A stretch of DNA of 64,000 nucleotides from Mycobacterium sp. NBC_00419 (GCF_036023875.1 NZ_CP107931.1:5518001-5582000), one strand, 5' to 3'. Counted from the first letter of the stretch, positions 17,831 through 26,921 are shown. Made by a program: numbers and translations. Notes: generated by a model from the sequence alone, not told the origin.

Positions 17831-17870
17831 CGAGACGCGTCCGAGACCGCAAGGCTCGGGCGCGTTCTCG
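17831..17870 (+). terminator. Attenuator-like hairpin between livJ and livH
   Basis: CGAGACGCGTCCGAG (17831-17845) pairs with CTCGGGCGCGTTCTCG (17855-17870), with one bulge and a wobble, in the 80-bp gap after the binding-protein gene. Such stems after binding-protein genes commonly stabilise or partly terminate the transcript so that more binding protein than permease is made. Structure is seen; role is inferred. Confidence 0.6.
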
Positions 17871-17902
17871 TTGAACACAGATCGCAAGGAGTCGTCCCCA
17901 GG

Positions 17903-18940
17903 ATGATCCACGAGTGCCTCGGTCAGTACGCCTGCCTCGCCGGTGACATCGGTTTCAACATCGAGAACCTGCGAAACGGCTTCTGGCAGTTGACCATCGA
18001 CGGGTTGTCCTGGGGGGCGATCTATGCCCTGGTCGCCGTCGGCTACACCTTGGTCTTCGGTGTGCTGCGGCTGATCAACTTCGCCCACTCCGAGATCTTC
18101 ATGCTCGGCATGTTCGGCGCCTACTTCTGCCTGGACATCATCCTGGGGTTCACGCCCAGCGGCAATGCCTACAACAAGGGTGTACTGCTGACCGTCCTCT
18201 ACCTCGGCATCGCCATGCTGTTCGCGATGCTCGTATCAGGCTCGGCGGCAATAGGTTTGGAGTTCGTGGCCTACCGGCCGCTGCGGCGGCGCAACGCGCG
18301 ACCGCTGACGTTCCTGATCACCGCCATCGGCATGTCGTTCGTTCTTCAGGAGTTCGTCCACTTCGTGCTGCCCAAGATCATTAAGGGCTACGGCGGCAGC
18401 AATGCCCAGCAGCCAATCACCCTGGTGCAGCCTAAGGCCCAGTTCCACGTCTTCGGTGCCTCGGTCACCAATGTCACCCTGGTGATCGTCGCGGCGGCCC
18501 TCGTCCTGGCGTTGCTCACCGATGTGGCCATCAACCGCACGAAGTTCGGCCGCGGCATCCGCGCGGTCGCCCAGGACCCGACGACCGCGACGCTGATGGG
18601 CGTGTCGCGCGAGCGCATCATCATGACGACGTTCCTCATCGGCGGCATGCTCGCCGGAGCAGCCGCGCTGCTCTACACCCTCAAGGTGCCGCAGGGCATC
18701 ATCTACTCCGGCGGCTTCCTGCTGGGCATCAAGGCGTTCTCGGCGGCGGTGCTCGGCGGCATCGGCAATCTGCGCGGCGCGCTGCTCGGTGGCCTGATCC
18801 TGGGCATCATGGAGAACTACGGCCAAGCGGTGTTCGGCACCCAGTGGCGCGACGTCGTCGCGTTCGTCCTGCTGGTTCTGGTGCTGCTGGTCCGGCCCAC
18901 CGGAATACTCGGGGAGAGCCTCGGAAAGGCGAGGGCATGA
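17903..18940 (+). CDS. livH: Branched-chain amino-acid ABC transporter permease LivH
   Basis: 345 residues with about eight membrane helices and the LivH hallmarks LSWGAIYALVAVGYTLVFGV and LINFAHSEIFMLG near the N-terminus. It forms one half of the heterodimeric permease with LivM. The stop overlaps the livM start (ATGA at 18937-18940), indicating translational coupling. Confidence 0.94.
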   Translation: MIHECLGQYACLAGDIGFNIENLRNGFWQLTIDGLSWGAIYALVAVGYTLVFGVLRLINFAHSEIFMLGMFGAYFCLDIILGFTPSGNAYNKGVLLTVLYLGIAMLFAMLVSGSAAIGLEFVAYRPLRRRNARPLTFLITAIGMSFVLQEFVHFVLPKIIKGYGGSNAQQPITLVQPKAQFHVFGASVTNVTLVIVAAALVLALLTDVAINRTKFGRGIRAVAQDPTTATLMGVSRERIIMTTFLIGGMLAGAAALLYTLKVPQGIIYSGGFLLGIKAFSAAVLGGIGNLRGALLGGLILGIMENYGQAVFGTQWRDVVAFVLLVLVLLVRPTGILGESLGKARA

Positions 18941-20142
18941 GTCACCGGGAGAGCGTGAACGAGACACCGGGCCGCTGGAGCAGACGGCTACTGGCGCCCG
19001 GCGACGGTTTGCGCGGGTGGTGGGCGGGGCTGAGCCGGGTCCAGAAGTGGATCTTCGGCGTGCTGGGCTTCGGCCTGCTGGCACTGATGCCGCTGTTCCC
19101 GCCGCCGTTCTTCAACACCACCGGCATCAGCTTCGGCGGAACCATGGCCCAGTTCTCGATGGTGGCGATCATCGCGATCGGGCTCAACGTCGTGGTCGGC
19201 CAGGCCGGCCTGCTGGACCTAGGCTACGTCGGCTTCTACGCGGTGGGCGCCTACACGGTGGCATTGCTCACCAGCCCGGACTCCCCGTGGAACCGATTGG
19301 GTTCCAACTGGTTGTTCAGTGAGAAGTGGGCCTGGCTGACCTGTGTGCCGATCGCGATGGCGGCCACCGCGCTGGCCGGGCTGATCCTGGGCATCCCCAC
19401 GCTGCGCCTGCGCGGTGACTACCTGGCCATCGTCACCCTCGGCTTCGGCGAGATCATCCGGCTGCTTGCCGACAACCTCTCCGAGGTCACCAACGGCTCG
19501 CGCGGACTCAATCAGATCGCCTATCCACACGTCGTGGAGACCGCGAAGTATCCCGACGGGGTGTTCTCCAGCGGAAACTCCTCAGGCACCGCCAATTACG
19601 GAACGTGGTGGTTCTGGCTGGGGCTGATCCTCATGATCGGCATCCTGCTGTTGGTCGGCAACCTCGAACGCAGCCGGGTCGGCCGAGCCTGGGTGGCCAT
19701 CCGCGAGGACGAGGACGCCGCGGAAGTGATGGGCGTCAACACCTTCCGCTTCAAACTGTGGGCGTTCGTCATCGGCGCCGCGATCGGCGGGCTGTCCGGC
19801 GCGCTGTATGCCGGGCAGGTGCAGTACGTCGCGCCGCCGACGTTCAACATCATCAACTCGATGCTGTTCCTGTGCGCGGTGGTCCTCGGCGGGCAGGGCA
19901 ACAAGCTGGGCGTGGTCTTCGGCGCGTTCATCATCGTCTATCTGCCCAACCGGCTACTCGGGGTGGAGTTCCTCGGCATCAACCTCGGTGACCTGAAGTA
20001 CCTGTTCTTCGGCCTGGCCCTGGTGGTGCTGATGATCTTCCGCCCGCAGGGCCTGTTCCCGGTGCGCCAGCAGTTGCTCGCCTACGGCAAGTCGGCCCGC
20101 AAGCTGCTCGGTGCGGCCGACGACACGAAGGCCGCCGCATGA
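18937..20142 (+). CDS. livM: Branched-chain amino-acid ABC transporter permease LivM
   Basis: 401 residues from ATG 18937, chosen because it overlaps the livH stop by ATGA and follows a GGAAAGGCGAGG ribosome site. It shows the LivM membrane topology with GLNVVVGQAGLLDLGYVGFY and the EDEDAAEVMGVN cytoplasmic loop. It pairs with LivH. An extra cytoplasmic N-terminal stretch of about 50 residues precedes the first helix. Confidence 0.94.
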   Translation: MSHRESVNETPGRWSRRLLAPGDGLRGWWAGLSRVQKWIFGVLGFGLLALMPLFPPPFFNTTGISFGGTMAQFSMVAIIAIGLNVVVGQAGLLDLGYVGFYAVGAYTVALLTSPDSPWNRLGSNWLFSEKWAWLTCVPIAMAATALAGLILGIPTLRLRGDYLAIVTLGFGEIIRLLADNLSEVTNGSRGLNQIAYPHVVETAKYPDGVFSSGNSSGTANYGTWWFWLGLILMIGILLLVGNLERSRVGRAWVAIREDEDAAEVMGVNTFRFKLWAFVIGAAIGGLSGALYAGQVQYVAPPTFNIINSMLFLCAVVLGGQGNKLGVVFGAFIIVYLPNRLLGVEFLGINLGDLKYLFFGLALVVLMIFRPQGLFPVRQQLLAYGKSARKLLGAADDTKAAA

Positions 20143-20975
20143 GCGAACCCGTGATCGAGGAAGACCTGGCGGCCCTGAGCCGGGAGGTCAGCGTTGCCGA
20201 GGGTGAAGCGCTGCTGGAAACCCACGATCTCACCGTCAAGTTCGGTGGACTGACCGCCTTGGACGCGGTGAGCTTCTCGATCAAGCGGGGCGAGATCCTC
20301 GGCCTGATCGGGCCCAACGGCGCGGGCAAGACCACCTGCTTCAACGCGATCACCGGCGTGTACCGGCCGAGTTCGGGGTCGGTCATCTTCGACGGCGAGC
20401 CGCTTGGTCGCATCAAGCGCCATCAGATCACCCGTCGCGGCATCGCCCGAACCTTCCAGAACATCCGGCTCTGGGGCGAGATGACCGCGCTGGAGAACGT
20501 CATCGTGGGTACCGATGCGCGGCACAAGACCTCGGTGCCGGGCGCCCTGATCCGCAGCCCCCGGCACCGCAGCGAGGAGCGCTCGGCCATCGAGAAGGCC
20601 GCCGCGCTGCTGCAATTCGTCGGTATCGCCCACCGCGGCGAGGAGAAGGCCAAGAACCTGCCCTACGGTGACCAGCGCCGCCTGGAGATCGCCCGCGCGC
20701 TGGCCACCGAACCCAAGCTGTTGTGCCTCGACGAACCGGCCGCCGGCTTCAACCCCAGCGAGAAGGCCGCCCTGATCGACCTGATTCGCGCCATCCGCGA
20801 CGACGGCTACACCGTGCTGCTCATCGAGCACGACATGCGACTGGTCATGGGAGTCACCGACCGGATCGTGGTGCTGGAGTTCGGCCGCAAGATCGCCGAC
20901 GGCCTGCCCGCCGAGATCCGCGAGAACCCGGCCGTGATCGCCGCCTACCTGGGGGTCCCCGATGACCAGCTCTGA
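20139..20975 (+). CDS. livG: Branched-chain amino-acid ABC transporter ATPase LivG
   Basis: 278 residues with Walker A GPNGAGKTT, the FNAITGVYRPSSG region, the RTFQNIRLWGEMT Q-loop and Walker B LLCLDEPAAGFNP, all typical of LivG. A short extra N-terminal extension (about 25 residues) is present. ATGA overlap with livM and a 14-bp overlap with livF show coupled translation. It supplies one of the two nucleotide-binding subunits. Confidence 0.94.
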   Translation: MSEPVIEEDLAALSREVSVAEGEALLETHDLTVKFGGLTALDAVSFSIKRGEILGLIGPNGAGKTTCFNAITGVYRPSSGSVIFDGEPLGRIKRHQITRRGIARTFQNIRLWGEMTALENVIVGTDARHKTSVPGALIRSPRHRSEERSAIEKAAALLQFVGIAHRGEEKAKNLPYGDQRRLEIARALATEPKLLCLDEPAAGFNPSEKAALIDLIRAIRDDGYTVLLIEHDMRLVMGVTDRIVVLEFGRKIADGLPAEIRENPAVIAAYLGVPDDQL

Positions 20976-21702
20976 TGACCGGCCCGTTCTGCTCGAAGTC
21001 CGTGACGTCGTCGTGCACTACGGCAGAATCGAAGCGCTGCACGGTGTTTCACTGCAAGTGCGGCAGGGGGAGTTGGTCACGCTGCTCGGTTCCAACGGGG
21101 CAGGCAAGACCACGATGATGCGCGCCATCTCCGGCCTTCGTCCGCTGTCGTCGGGGTCGGTGTGGTTCGAGGGCAAGGACATCTCGAAGGTCAAGGCACA
21201 TGAGCGGGCCGTCGACGGCCTGGTGCAGGCACCCGAGGGTCGCGGTGTGTTTCCCGGCATGACGGTGCTGGAGAACCTCGAAATGGGTTGCTATGGGCGC
21301 AAATTCGGCAGCAAGAGCGAACATGACGAGCGGCTGGACTGGATTCTGGAGACGTTCCCGCGGCTGGCCGAGCGGCGCACCCAGGTCGGCGGCACGCTGT
21401 CCGGCGGGGAGCAGCAGATGCTGGCCATCGGCCGGGCTCTGATGGCCCGCCCGCGGGTGCTGCTGCTCGACGAGCCGTCGATGGGTTTGGCGCCGATGAT
21501 CATCTCGCAGATCTTCAAGATCATCTCCGAGATCAACGCCCAGGGCACCACGGTGCTGCTGGTCGAGCAGAACGCCCAGCAGGCGCTGAGCCGCTCCGAC
21601 CGTGCCTACATCCTGGAGACCGGTACGGTCACGCGCAGCGGTCCCGCACGAGACCTGTTGGCCGACGACAGTATTCGCGCGGCCTATCTGGGTGTGGCCT
21701 AA
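20962..21702 (+). CDS. livF: Branched-chain amino-acid ABC transporter ATPase LivF
   Basis: 246 residues with Walker A GSNGAGKTT, the LivF-typical VQAPEGRGVFPGMTVLENLEMG segment, signature LSGGEQQMLAIGRALM and Walker B LLLDEPSMGLAP. It is the last gene of the liv operon and its stop overlaps the convergent SnoaL-like gene by 4 bp. The whole five-gene cassette stands between pdtaR and the Rv1627c-like pair, genes that are adjacent in M. tuberculosis. Confidence 0.94.
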   Translation: MTSSDDRPVLLEVRDVVVHYGRIEALHGVSLQVRQGELVTLLGSNGAGKTTMMRAISGLRPLSSGSVWFEGKDISKVKAHERAVDGLVQAPEGRGVFPGMTVLENLEMGCYGRKFGSKSEHDERLDWILETFPRLAERRTQVGGTLSGGEQQMLAIGRALMARPRVLLLDEPSMGLAPMIISQIFKIISEINAQGTTVLLVEQNAQQALSRSDRAYILETGTVTRSGPARDLLADDSIRAAYLGVA

Positions 21703-22241
21703 CCGCGCCAGGCCTCACCCATCAGTTCGTTGGCGGGCAGGCCGGGATCCTCGAACTTTCGGGCCTGCTGCGCTCCGGTGACCGGCAGGCCCTCGGCGCT
21801 GAGCAGGCCGACCTGCACCAGCACCGAAGCCTGGTCCCAGTAGATGCGTTCGCAGGCGATCTTGTCGCCCTGAAATTGCACGACGACCACCATCGGGACC
21901 TCGACGGGGCGGTGAGTGGGCGCGACGCCCGGCAGCATCCAGTCCATCTCGACATCGTGGGTGAAGGCGAAGACGAACTCGTCGACCACCCGCTCGTTGC
22001 CGATCGTTCGGGACAACAGCCGAAGAGTGGTGTCGGCGGGCATCTTCGGGATGAAGTGCTTGCTGTAGAACTCGACCATCTCCGCTGTTCCGCGGCCGCC
22101 GGTCAGCACGGGGACATGGTTGACGTAGTTGTCCGGCGTCATGGTGGCGACGGTGGCGACGGCGTCGCGTGTTTCGAATTCGAGCTCGGTGTGACGTTCC
22201 CACAGCCGGGCCAGCTCGGCATCGGAGATGGGCTCGCTCAT
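21699..22241 (-). CDS. SnoaL-like/NTF2-fold protein
   Basis: 180 residues from ATG 22241, preceded by GAGGAGA. The pattern LWERHTELEFETRDAVATVATM, a central VPVLTGGRGTAEMVEFYSKHF and a beta-rich C-terminal half fit the SnoaL-like NTF2 fold, a cone-shaped domain used as a ligand-binding protein, isomerase or cyclase. No catalytic residue can be assigned. It follows the DUF167 gene by 13 bp on the same strand. Confidence 0.7.
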   Translation of the reverse strand: MSEPISDAELARLWERHTELEFETRDAVATVATMTPDNYVNHVPVLTGGRGTAEMVEFYSKHFIPKMPADTTLRLLSRTIGNERVVDEFVFAFTHDVEMDWMLPGVAPTHRPVEVPMVVVVQFQGDKIACERIYWDQASVLVQVGLLSAEGLPVTGAQQARKFEDPGLPANELMGEAWRG

Positions 22242-22254
22242 GGTTTCTCCTCGC

Positions 22255-22482
22255 TCAGTCGACAGTGAAGCGCTTGATTCGCGAGGTGGCACCCGACACC
22301 AACCGCACATGGCTGCGCGGGACGCCGAGATGCTCGGCGAGCAGACGTGCCGCCGCCTCGGTCGCCTTGCCCTCGATCGCCCGCTCGCGCACATAGATCG
22401 TCAGCGTGCCGTCGGCGCCGGGTTCGACCAACGGGCCCTTGCGGCTACCGGGTTTCACGGTGACGACGACGGTCTCGGCCAC
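22255..22482 (-). CDS. DUF167/YggU family protein
   Basis: 75 residues from GTG. VTVKPGSRKGPLVE, an IYVRERAIEGKATEAAARLLAEHLG segment and the VSGATSRIKRFTV ending are diagnostic of DUF167 (YggU), a small alpha/beta protein of unknown function. It lies 9 bp after the thiolase gene and leads into the SnoaL-like gene, so all may share one leftward transcript. Confidence 0.88.
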   Translation of the reverse strand: MAETVVVTVKPGSRKGPLVEPGADGTLTIYVRERAIEGKATEAAARLLAEHLGVPRSHVRLVSGATSRIKRFTVD

Positions 22483-22491
22483 CCACGGAGC

Positions 22492-23691
22492 CTACTTGGC
22501 GACGACCACCGAGGAGCCGTGGCCGAACAGACCCTGGTTGGCGGTGACGCCGACCGTGGCGCCCTCGACCTGGCGCCCGGTGGCCTGGCCCTTGAGTTGC
22601 CAGGTGAGTTCGCAAACCTGGGCGATGGCCTGTGCCGGAATCGCTTCGCCGAAGCTGGCCAGCCCACCGGAGGCATTGACCGGGACCCGGCCACCGATCG
22701 TGGTCGCGCCGCTGCGCAACAACTGTTCGGCTTCGCCCCTGGCGCACAGCCCGAGATGCTCGTACCAGTCGAGTTCCAGGGCGGTCGAGAGGTCGTAAAC
22801 CTCGGCCAGCGACAGATCCTCAGGGCCGATCCCAGCCTCGGCGTAGGCGGCGTCGAGGATCTGGTCTTTGAACACGCGGTCCGGACCGGGTACCACCGCG
22901 GTGGAATCGGTTGCGATGTCCGGCAATTCGGGCAGGTGCTGCGGATACTGCGGACTCTGCAGGCTGACCGCGCGAACAGACGGAACGCCCTTGACCGAGC
23001 CGAGGTGCTTCTCAGCGAAGGCCTTGCTGGCCACAATCACCGCGGCCGCGCCGTCAGAGGTCGCGCAGATGTCCAGCAGCCGCAGCGGATCGGAGACCAC
23101 CGGGCTGGCGAGCACGTCGTCGACGCTGGCTTCCTTGCGGTAGCGGGCATACGGGTTGTTAAGCCCGTGCTTGGCGTTCTTGACCTTCACCTTGGCGAAG
23201 TCTTCCAAGGTGGCGCCGTAGAGATCCATCCGCCGGCGCGCCAGCAGTGCGAAGTACACGGTGTTGGTAGCGCCGATGAGGTGGAAACGCTGCCAGTCGG
23301 GGTCGTTGCGGCGCTCACCGCCGACGGGGGCGAAGAAACCCTTGGGAGTGGTGTCGGCACCGATGACCAGTGCGACATCGATGAGTCCGGCGAGGATTTG
23401 CGCCCGCGCACTCTGCAGTGCCTGCGAGCCGCTGGCGCATGCGGCGTAGCTCGAGGTGACGGGGATGCCGTTCCAGCCGAGCTTCTGGGCGAACGTCGCG
23501 CCGGCCACGAAGCCGGGGTAGCCGTTGCGGATGGTGTCGGCTCCGGCGACCAGTTGGATCTGGCGCCAGTCCAGTCCGGCGTCAGCGAGAGCAGCGCGGG
23601 CGGCCACGACGCCGTACTCGGTGAAGTCGCGGCCCCACTTGCCCCAGGGGTGCATGCCGGCGCCGAGGATGTAGACGGGGTCCGGGCTCAT
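22492..23691 (-). CDS. Thiolase-like lipid-transfer protein (Rv1627c-like)
   Basis: 399 residues from ATG 23691, which overlaps the stop of the preceding gene by ATGA. Thiolase fold with nucleophile Cys85 in TSSYAACASGSQA; the SCP-x/Ltp type lacks the usual second-Cys GxCxGGG motif. Members of this group act in sterol side-chain or fatty-acid beta-oxidation, sometimes as aldolases with an OB-fold partner. Such a DUF35 partner is encoded immediately upstream. M. tuberculosis Rv1627c-Rv1628c shows the same pairing and, from memory, belongs to the KstR regulon; a KstR-type site precedes this pair too. Confidence 0.88.
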   Translation of the reverse strand: MSPDPVYILGAGMHPWGKWGRDFTEYGVVAARAALADAGLDWRQIQLVAGADTIRNGYPGFVAGATFAQKLGWNGIPVTSSYAACASGSQALQSARAQILAGLIDVALVIGADTTPKGFFAPVGGERRNDPDWQRFHLIGATNTVYFALLARRRMDLYGATLEDFAKVKVKNAKHGLNNPYARYRKEASVDDVLASPVVSDPLRLLDICATSDGAAAVIVASKAFAEKHLGSVKGVPSVRAVSLQSPQYPQHLPELPDIATDSTAVVPGPDRVFKDQILDAAYAEAGIGPEDLSLAEVYDLSTALELDWYEHLGLCARGEAEQLLRSGATTIGGRVPVNASGGLASFGEAIPAQAIAQVCELTWQLKGQATGRQVEGATVGVTANQGLFGHGSSVVVAK

Positions 23692-24140
23692 TTCGCGATC
23701 CTCCAGGCGTAGGTGCTGCGCTCGTTGCCGTCGTCGTCGGTGTAGAGGGCCATGGTGGTCAGTTCGACCTCCATGCCGACCTTCAGGTCGGCGGCCAGCG
23801 TGCCCTCGACGACCTTGCCCAGCACGATGAGTCCTTCGTCGGCGAGCTCGACAGCGGCCACCGCGAACGGTTCGAACGGATCGGACGCCGGGTACGGCGG
23901 CGGCGGTGCGTAGTGGTTCTCGGTGTAGCTCCACACCGTGCCCCGACGGGACAGGGCGACCGACTCGAGGACGTCACTGGCGCATGCCGGATTGGGGCAG
24001 TTGTTGGCCCGCGGCGGGAAGACATAGGTCCCGCATTGCGGGCATTTCGCGCCGACGAGATGGGGGACACCGGCGTCGTCGTGGTCCCACCATCCGTCGA
24101 TGGCCGGTAGTTGGGTGGGCGCGTCTGGAGAGGCTGGCAC
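23688..24140 (-). CDS. Zn-ribbon/OB-fold (DUF35) partner of the thiolase (Rv1628c-like)
   Basis: 150 residues from GTG 24140; an upstream in-frame extension is discounted because it would run across the operator. A rubredoxin-like zinc ribbon is formed by Cys33, Cys36, Cys48 and Cys53 (CPQCGTYVFPPRANNC), followed by an OB-fold with VWSYTENHYAPPPPYP and VAAVELADEGLIVLGKVV. DUF35 proteins bind thiolase-type partners in sterol catabolism. ATGA coupling to the thiolase gene supports a complex. Confidence 0.88.
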   Translation of the reverse strand: MPASPDAPTQLPAIDGWWDHDDAGVPHLVGAKCPQCGTYVFPPRANNCPNPACASDVLESVALSRRGTVWSYTENHYAPPPPYPASDPFEPFAVAAVELADEGLIVLGKVVEGTLAADLKVGMEVELTTMALYTDDDGNERSTYAWRIAK

Positions 24141-24172
24141 GAGGTCATCGTAAGCGATTCGCGGCGGTGAAC

Positions 24173-24186
24173 TGAAACATGTTCCA
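24173..24186. promoter_or_regulatory. KstR-type operator upstream of the DUF35-thiolase pair
   Basis: TGAAACATGTTCCA matches the KstR consensus TNNAACNNGTTNNA at every fixed position. It lies 33 bp before the leftward GTG at 24140 and 112 bp before the rightward ATG at 24298. KstR represses cholesterol-catabolism genes in mycobacteria. Match is seen; binding is inferred. Confidence 0.8.
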
Positions 24187-24297
24187 GTGCGCGGGAGCCG
24201 AACCTTGGGATCGGTAGCGATCCGCGTCGACTGCACTTGTGCCGCAGTAGCGCCCCGGATGTCCCGGCCGGCGCACACAGGATCGGAGACCAGCGCG

Positions 24298-24633
24298 ATG
24301 GGATTTTTCAAGAAGGCCAAAGAAGCCGGGACAGTCCACGTACGCGGCGCAAGCCTCGTCGACCCCGCGGTCCTCGGCGGCCCGTCGACCCGCTCGGTCG
24401 CCGAGACCGACCCGATCTGGGAGCCGATCAACGGCATCTCGTTGCAGGACTACGCCGACCTCGCCCGTACGGCCCAGAGCCGCGGTGTCACCGACGAGGC
24501 CGGCATGATCGCCCTGGGCCAGGAGCGTGGCTGGGACCCCACGGACGTCACGGCCGCGCTCGACGGCTGGGTCCAGCGGATGGGTCAGTCGATGGCGGTG
24601 GGGCAGCAGTTCCGCAAGCTGCTCGGCTACTGA
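24298..24633 (+). CDS. Small conserved-looking protein, function unknown
   Basis: 111 residues from ATG 24298. Basic N-terminus (MGFFKKAKEAG), then a soluble alpha-helical protein with ISLQDYADLARTAQSRGV and DEAGMIALGQERGWDP, resembling a small three-helix packing domain. No signal peptide or membrane helix. I do not recognise the family with confidence. It is divergent from the KstR-box-controlled pair and could share that operator. Confidence 0.6.
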   Translation: MGFFKKAKEAGTVHVRGASLVDPAVLGGPSTRSVAETDPIWEPINGISLQDYADLARTAQSRGVTDEAGMIALGQERGWDPTDVTAALDGWVQRMGQSMAVGQQFRKLLGY

Positions 24634-24647
24634 CTGGATGTGTCCGG

Positions 24648-25325
24648 CTAGCAGACGTACTTGATGCCGATTCCGGGTGGCGGTGTCACCTGTTGTGCGC
24701 AGGCGTAGGAGTCCACCCCACTGTCTGCCATCCGAATCGCGGACTGGTGCGCATAGTTCACGCAGTACAGGGCGGTTGCGTCAGTGCGGCAACGGAAGTC
24801 GCCGAACGACAGCGACATGTCGACCGGCAACGAAGGTCCCTGGCCGCTGGCGAACCGGCCCGGGTCGCCGTGCGCCGAGCCGACCAGCACGGTCGCGCCG
24901 TCGAAGTCGACCCAGCCGCCCTTCCACTGGCCGTACGCATCCGGCGGCTGCGGGGGCGGGTCGGTCAGGTTCACCAAGCACGCCAATCCCGGTGCGCCGT
25001 GGCGGCCATCGGTCATACAGGTTGTCCCGGCCGGCGTGGTGAACGCGACGTCGTCGCCCAGATCGGTGCTGACCCCGCCGCGCAACGCGATGCGGTACTC
25101 GGCCGCGTCGACCGGGGCGCCCCCCTCGATCCAGGTGATGACCCCGGCGATCGGCACTCCGGCCTGCGGTGCTGCAGAGGACGTCGTGGTCGTCGTGGGT
25201 GACGTCGACGCCGTCTTGGGGGACGGTGTGATCGGCGTGAGTGCCGTCGGGCGCGCATCACCGCCCGTCGACCCGGAACATCCGGCGACCAGCAGCGATG
25301 CGGCGAGCAACACGGCGATTCGCAT
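24648..25325 (-). CDS. Secreted lipoprotein of unknown function
   Basis: 225 residues from ATG 25325 (a GTG one codon earlier is possible). The signal ends SLLVAGC, a lipobox, followed by a Thr/Ser/Pro linker and a globular part rich in Cys (six after the lipid Cys), suggesting disulfides outside the cell. Resembles the many uncharacterised mycobacterial lipoproteins. It is convergent with the small gene at 24298. Confidence 0.72.
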   Translation of the reverse strand: MRIAVLLAASLLVAGCSGSTGGDARPTALTPITPSPKTASTSPTTTTTSSAAPQAGVPIAGVITWIEGGAPVDAAEYRIALRGGVSTDLGDDVAFTTPAGTTCMTDGRHGAPGLACLVNLTDPPPQPPDAYGQWKGGWVDFDGATVLVGSAHGDPGRFASGQGPSLPVDMSLSFGDFRCRTDATALYCVNYAHQSAIRMADSGVDSYACAQQVTPPPGIGIKYVC

Positions 25326-25399
25326 CACGCCAGGCTAGCCGCCTCGGCCCGACCGGGACGTCAGGCGCGTCGGGGCCGGTTGTTCGATACCGTCGAGTG

Positions 25400-26920
25400 A
25401 TGCACGAACACACCGTCCGGTCGACGACCACCGCGGGCGTCGTCGAAGGATTCGCCCGTGACGGGGTCAACCGCTGGCGGTCAATTCCTTACGCCCGCCC
25501 GCCGGTGGGCGCCCTGCGCTTTCGTGCGCCCCAGCCGCCACAGCCGTGGCGCGGTGTCCGGTACTGCCACAGCTATGCCAGCTGCGCGCCGCAGCAGCGG
25601 CGCTACACCATGCTCGGGGTAGGCAGATACCAGCCGATGAGCGAGGACTGCCTGACGCTGAACGTGGTCACCCCGCAGTGGCCGGGACCGGCACCCGACG
25701 GCGAGCCGCTGCCGGTGATGTTCTTCATTCACGGCGGCGGCTACATCATGGGTAGCTCGGCCACCCCGCTCTACGACGGTGCCGCGCTGGCCCGCCGCGG
25801 CTGCGTCTACGTCTCGGTGAACTACCGTCTCGGGGCGTTGGGCTGTGTCGATCTGTCCTCGTTGTCGACCGCCGACGTTCCGATCGACAGCAATCTGTTT
25901 CTGCGCGATCTGGTCCTGGCGCTGCGCTGGGTGCGCGACAACATCGGCGCCTTCGGCGGTGACGCGGACAACGTCACCATCTTCGGTGAGAGTGCGGGCG
26001 CACATGCCGTCGCGACGCTGATCGCGGTTCCTGAAGCCGAAGGCCTTTTCCGGCAGGCGATTTCGGAGAGCCCGGCCTCGGGTCTGGTCAGCACGGGGGA
26101 GACCGCTGCGGCCATCGCCGCCAAGTTCGCCGACGCACTCGGCGCCCACGGGCCCGACGCCGCCGCGGCGTTGATGCGGGCCCGGCCCGCCGATCTGGTC
26201 ACCACCCTCGACCTGCTGCTCGAGCGCAGCCTGCACGAGATGGACGGTGCGTTCGCCGTCGGCCCTACGCACGGTGACGACATTCTGCCGCTCGACCCGA
26301 TCGAGGCGATGAGAACCGGTGTAGCGCATAAGGTTCCGCTGATCGTGGGAACCAATGCCGACGAAGGCAAGCTGTTCACCCGATTCATGAAGCTGTTGCC
26401 CACCACCGAGCACGCCATCGAGAAGCTGCTCGCCTTCGCCGAACCCGAGACCCGCGATCGCATCACCGCGGCCTATCCCGGCTACCCGCGACCGGAGGCG
26501 TGCGTCCAACTCGGCGGCGACTTCGCCTTCGGCACCGCCGCCTGGCAGATCGCCGAGGCGCACGGTGCCCACGCCCCGACCTATGTGTATCGCTACGACT
26601 ACGCGCCGCGCACACTGCACTGGTCCGGGCTGGGCGCCACGCACGCGATGGAGCTTCTGGCTGTGTTCGACATCTACCGAACCCGCCTGGGCGGGGCGCT
26701 GACGGTGGGAATCGATCGGCCATCGGCGATCAAGGTGAGCCGCGAGGTGCAGGGCCGGTGGCGCAGTTTCAGCCGCTCCGGCGTGCCCGGTGACGGCTGG
26801 CCGGCCTACTCCCACCCGGAGCGCCCGGTCCTCGTCTTCGACCGGAAGACCCATATCGAGAACGACCCGCACGCCCATCGTCGCGAGGCCTGGGCGGGTT
26901 TCTCGCTGGCCGGCCGGTAG
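25400..26920 (+). CDS. Type B carboxylesterase (LipT-like)
   Basis: 506 residues from ATG 25400. Esterase B alpha/beta-hydrolase fold with oxyanion HGGGY (111-115), nucleophile Ser198 in FGESAGA, EDCLTLNVV near the N-terminus and a late GATHAMEL His. Hydrolyses carboxylic esters; natural substrate unknown. No signal peptide, so cytoplasmic or peripheral. Size matches M. tuberculosis LipT, but orthology was not tested. Confidence 0.88.
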   Translation: MHEHTVRSTTTAGVVEGFARDGVNRWRSIPYARPPVGALRFRAPQPPQPWRGVRYCHSYASCAPQQRRYTMLGVGRYQPMSEDCLTLNVVTPQWPGPAPDGEPLPVMFFIHGGGYIMGSSATPLYDGAALARRGCVYVSVNYRLGALGCVDLSSLSTADVPIDSNLFLRDLVLALRWVRDNIGAFGGDADNVTIFGESAGAHAVATLIAVPEAEGLFRQAISESPASGLVSTGETAAAIAAKFADALGAHGPDAAAALMRARPADLVTTLDLLLERSLHEMDGAFAVGPTHGDDILPLDPIEAMRTGVAHKVPLIVGTNADEGKLFTRFMKLLPTTEHAIEKLLAFAEPETRDRITAAYPGYPRPEACVQLGGDFAFGTAAWQIAEAHGAHAPTYVYRYDYAPRTLHWSGLGATHAMELLAVFDIYRTRLGGALTVGIDRPSAIKVSREVQGRWRSFSRSGVPGDGWPAYSHPERPVLVFDRKTHIENDPHAHRREAWAGFSLAGR

Positions 26921-26921
26921 G

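Noticed and set aside
22228..23712. Rightward open frame opposite the thiolase
   Set aside because: Antisense shadow of an intact thiolase-like gene.
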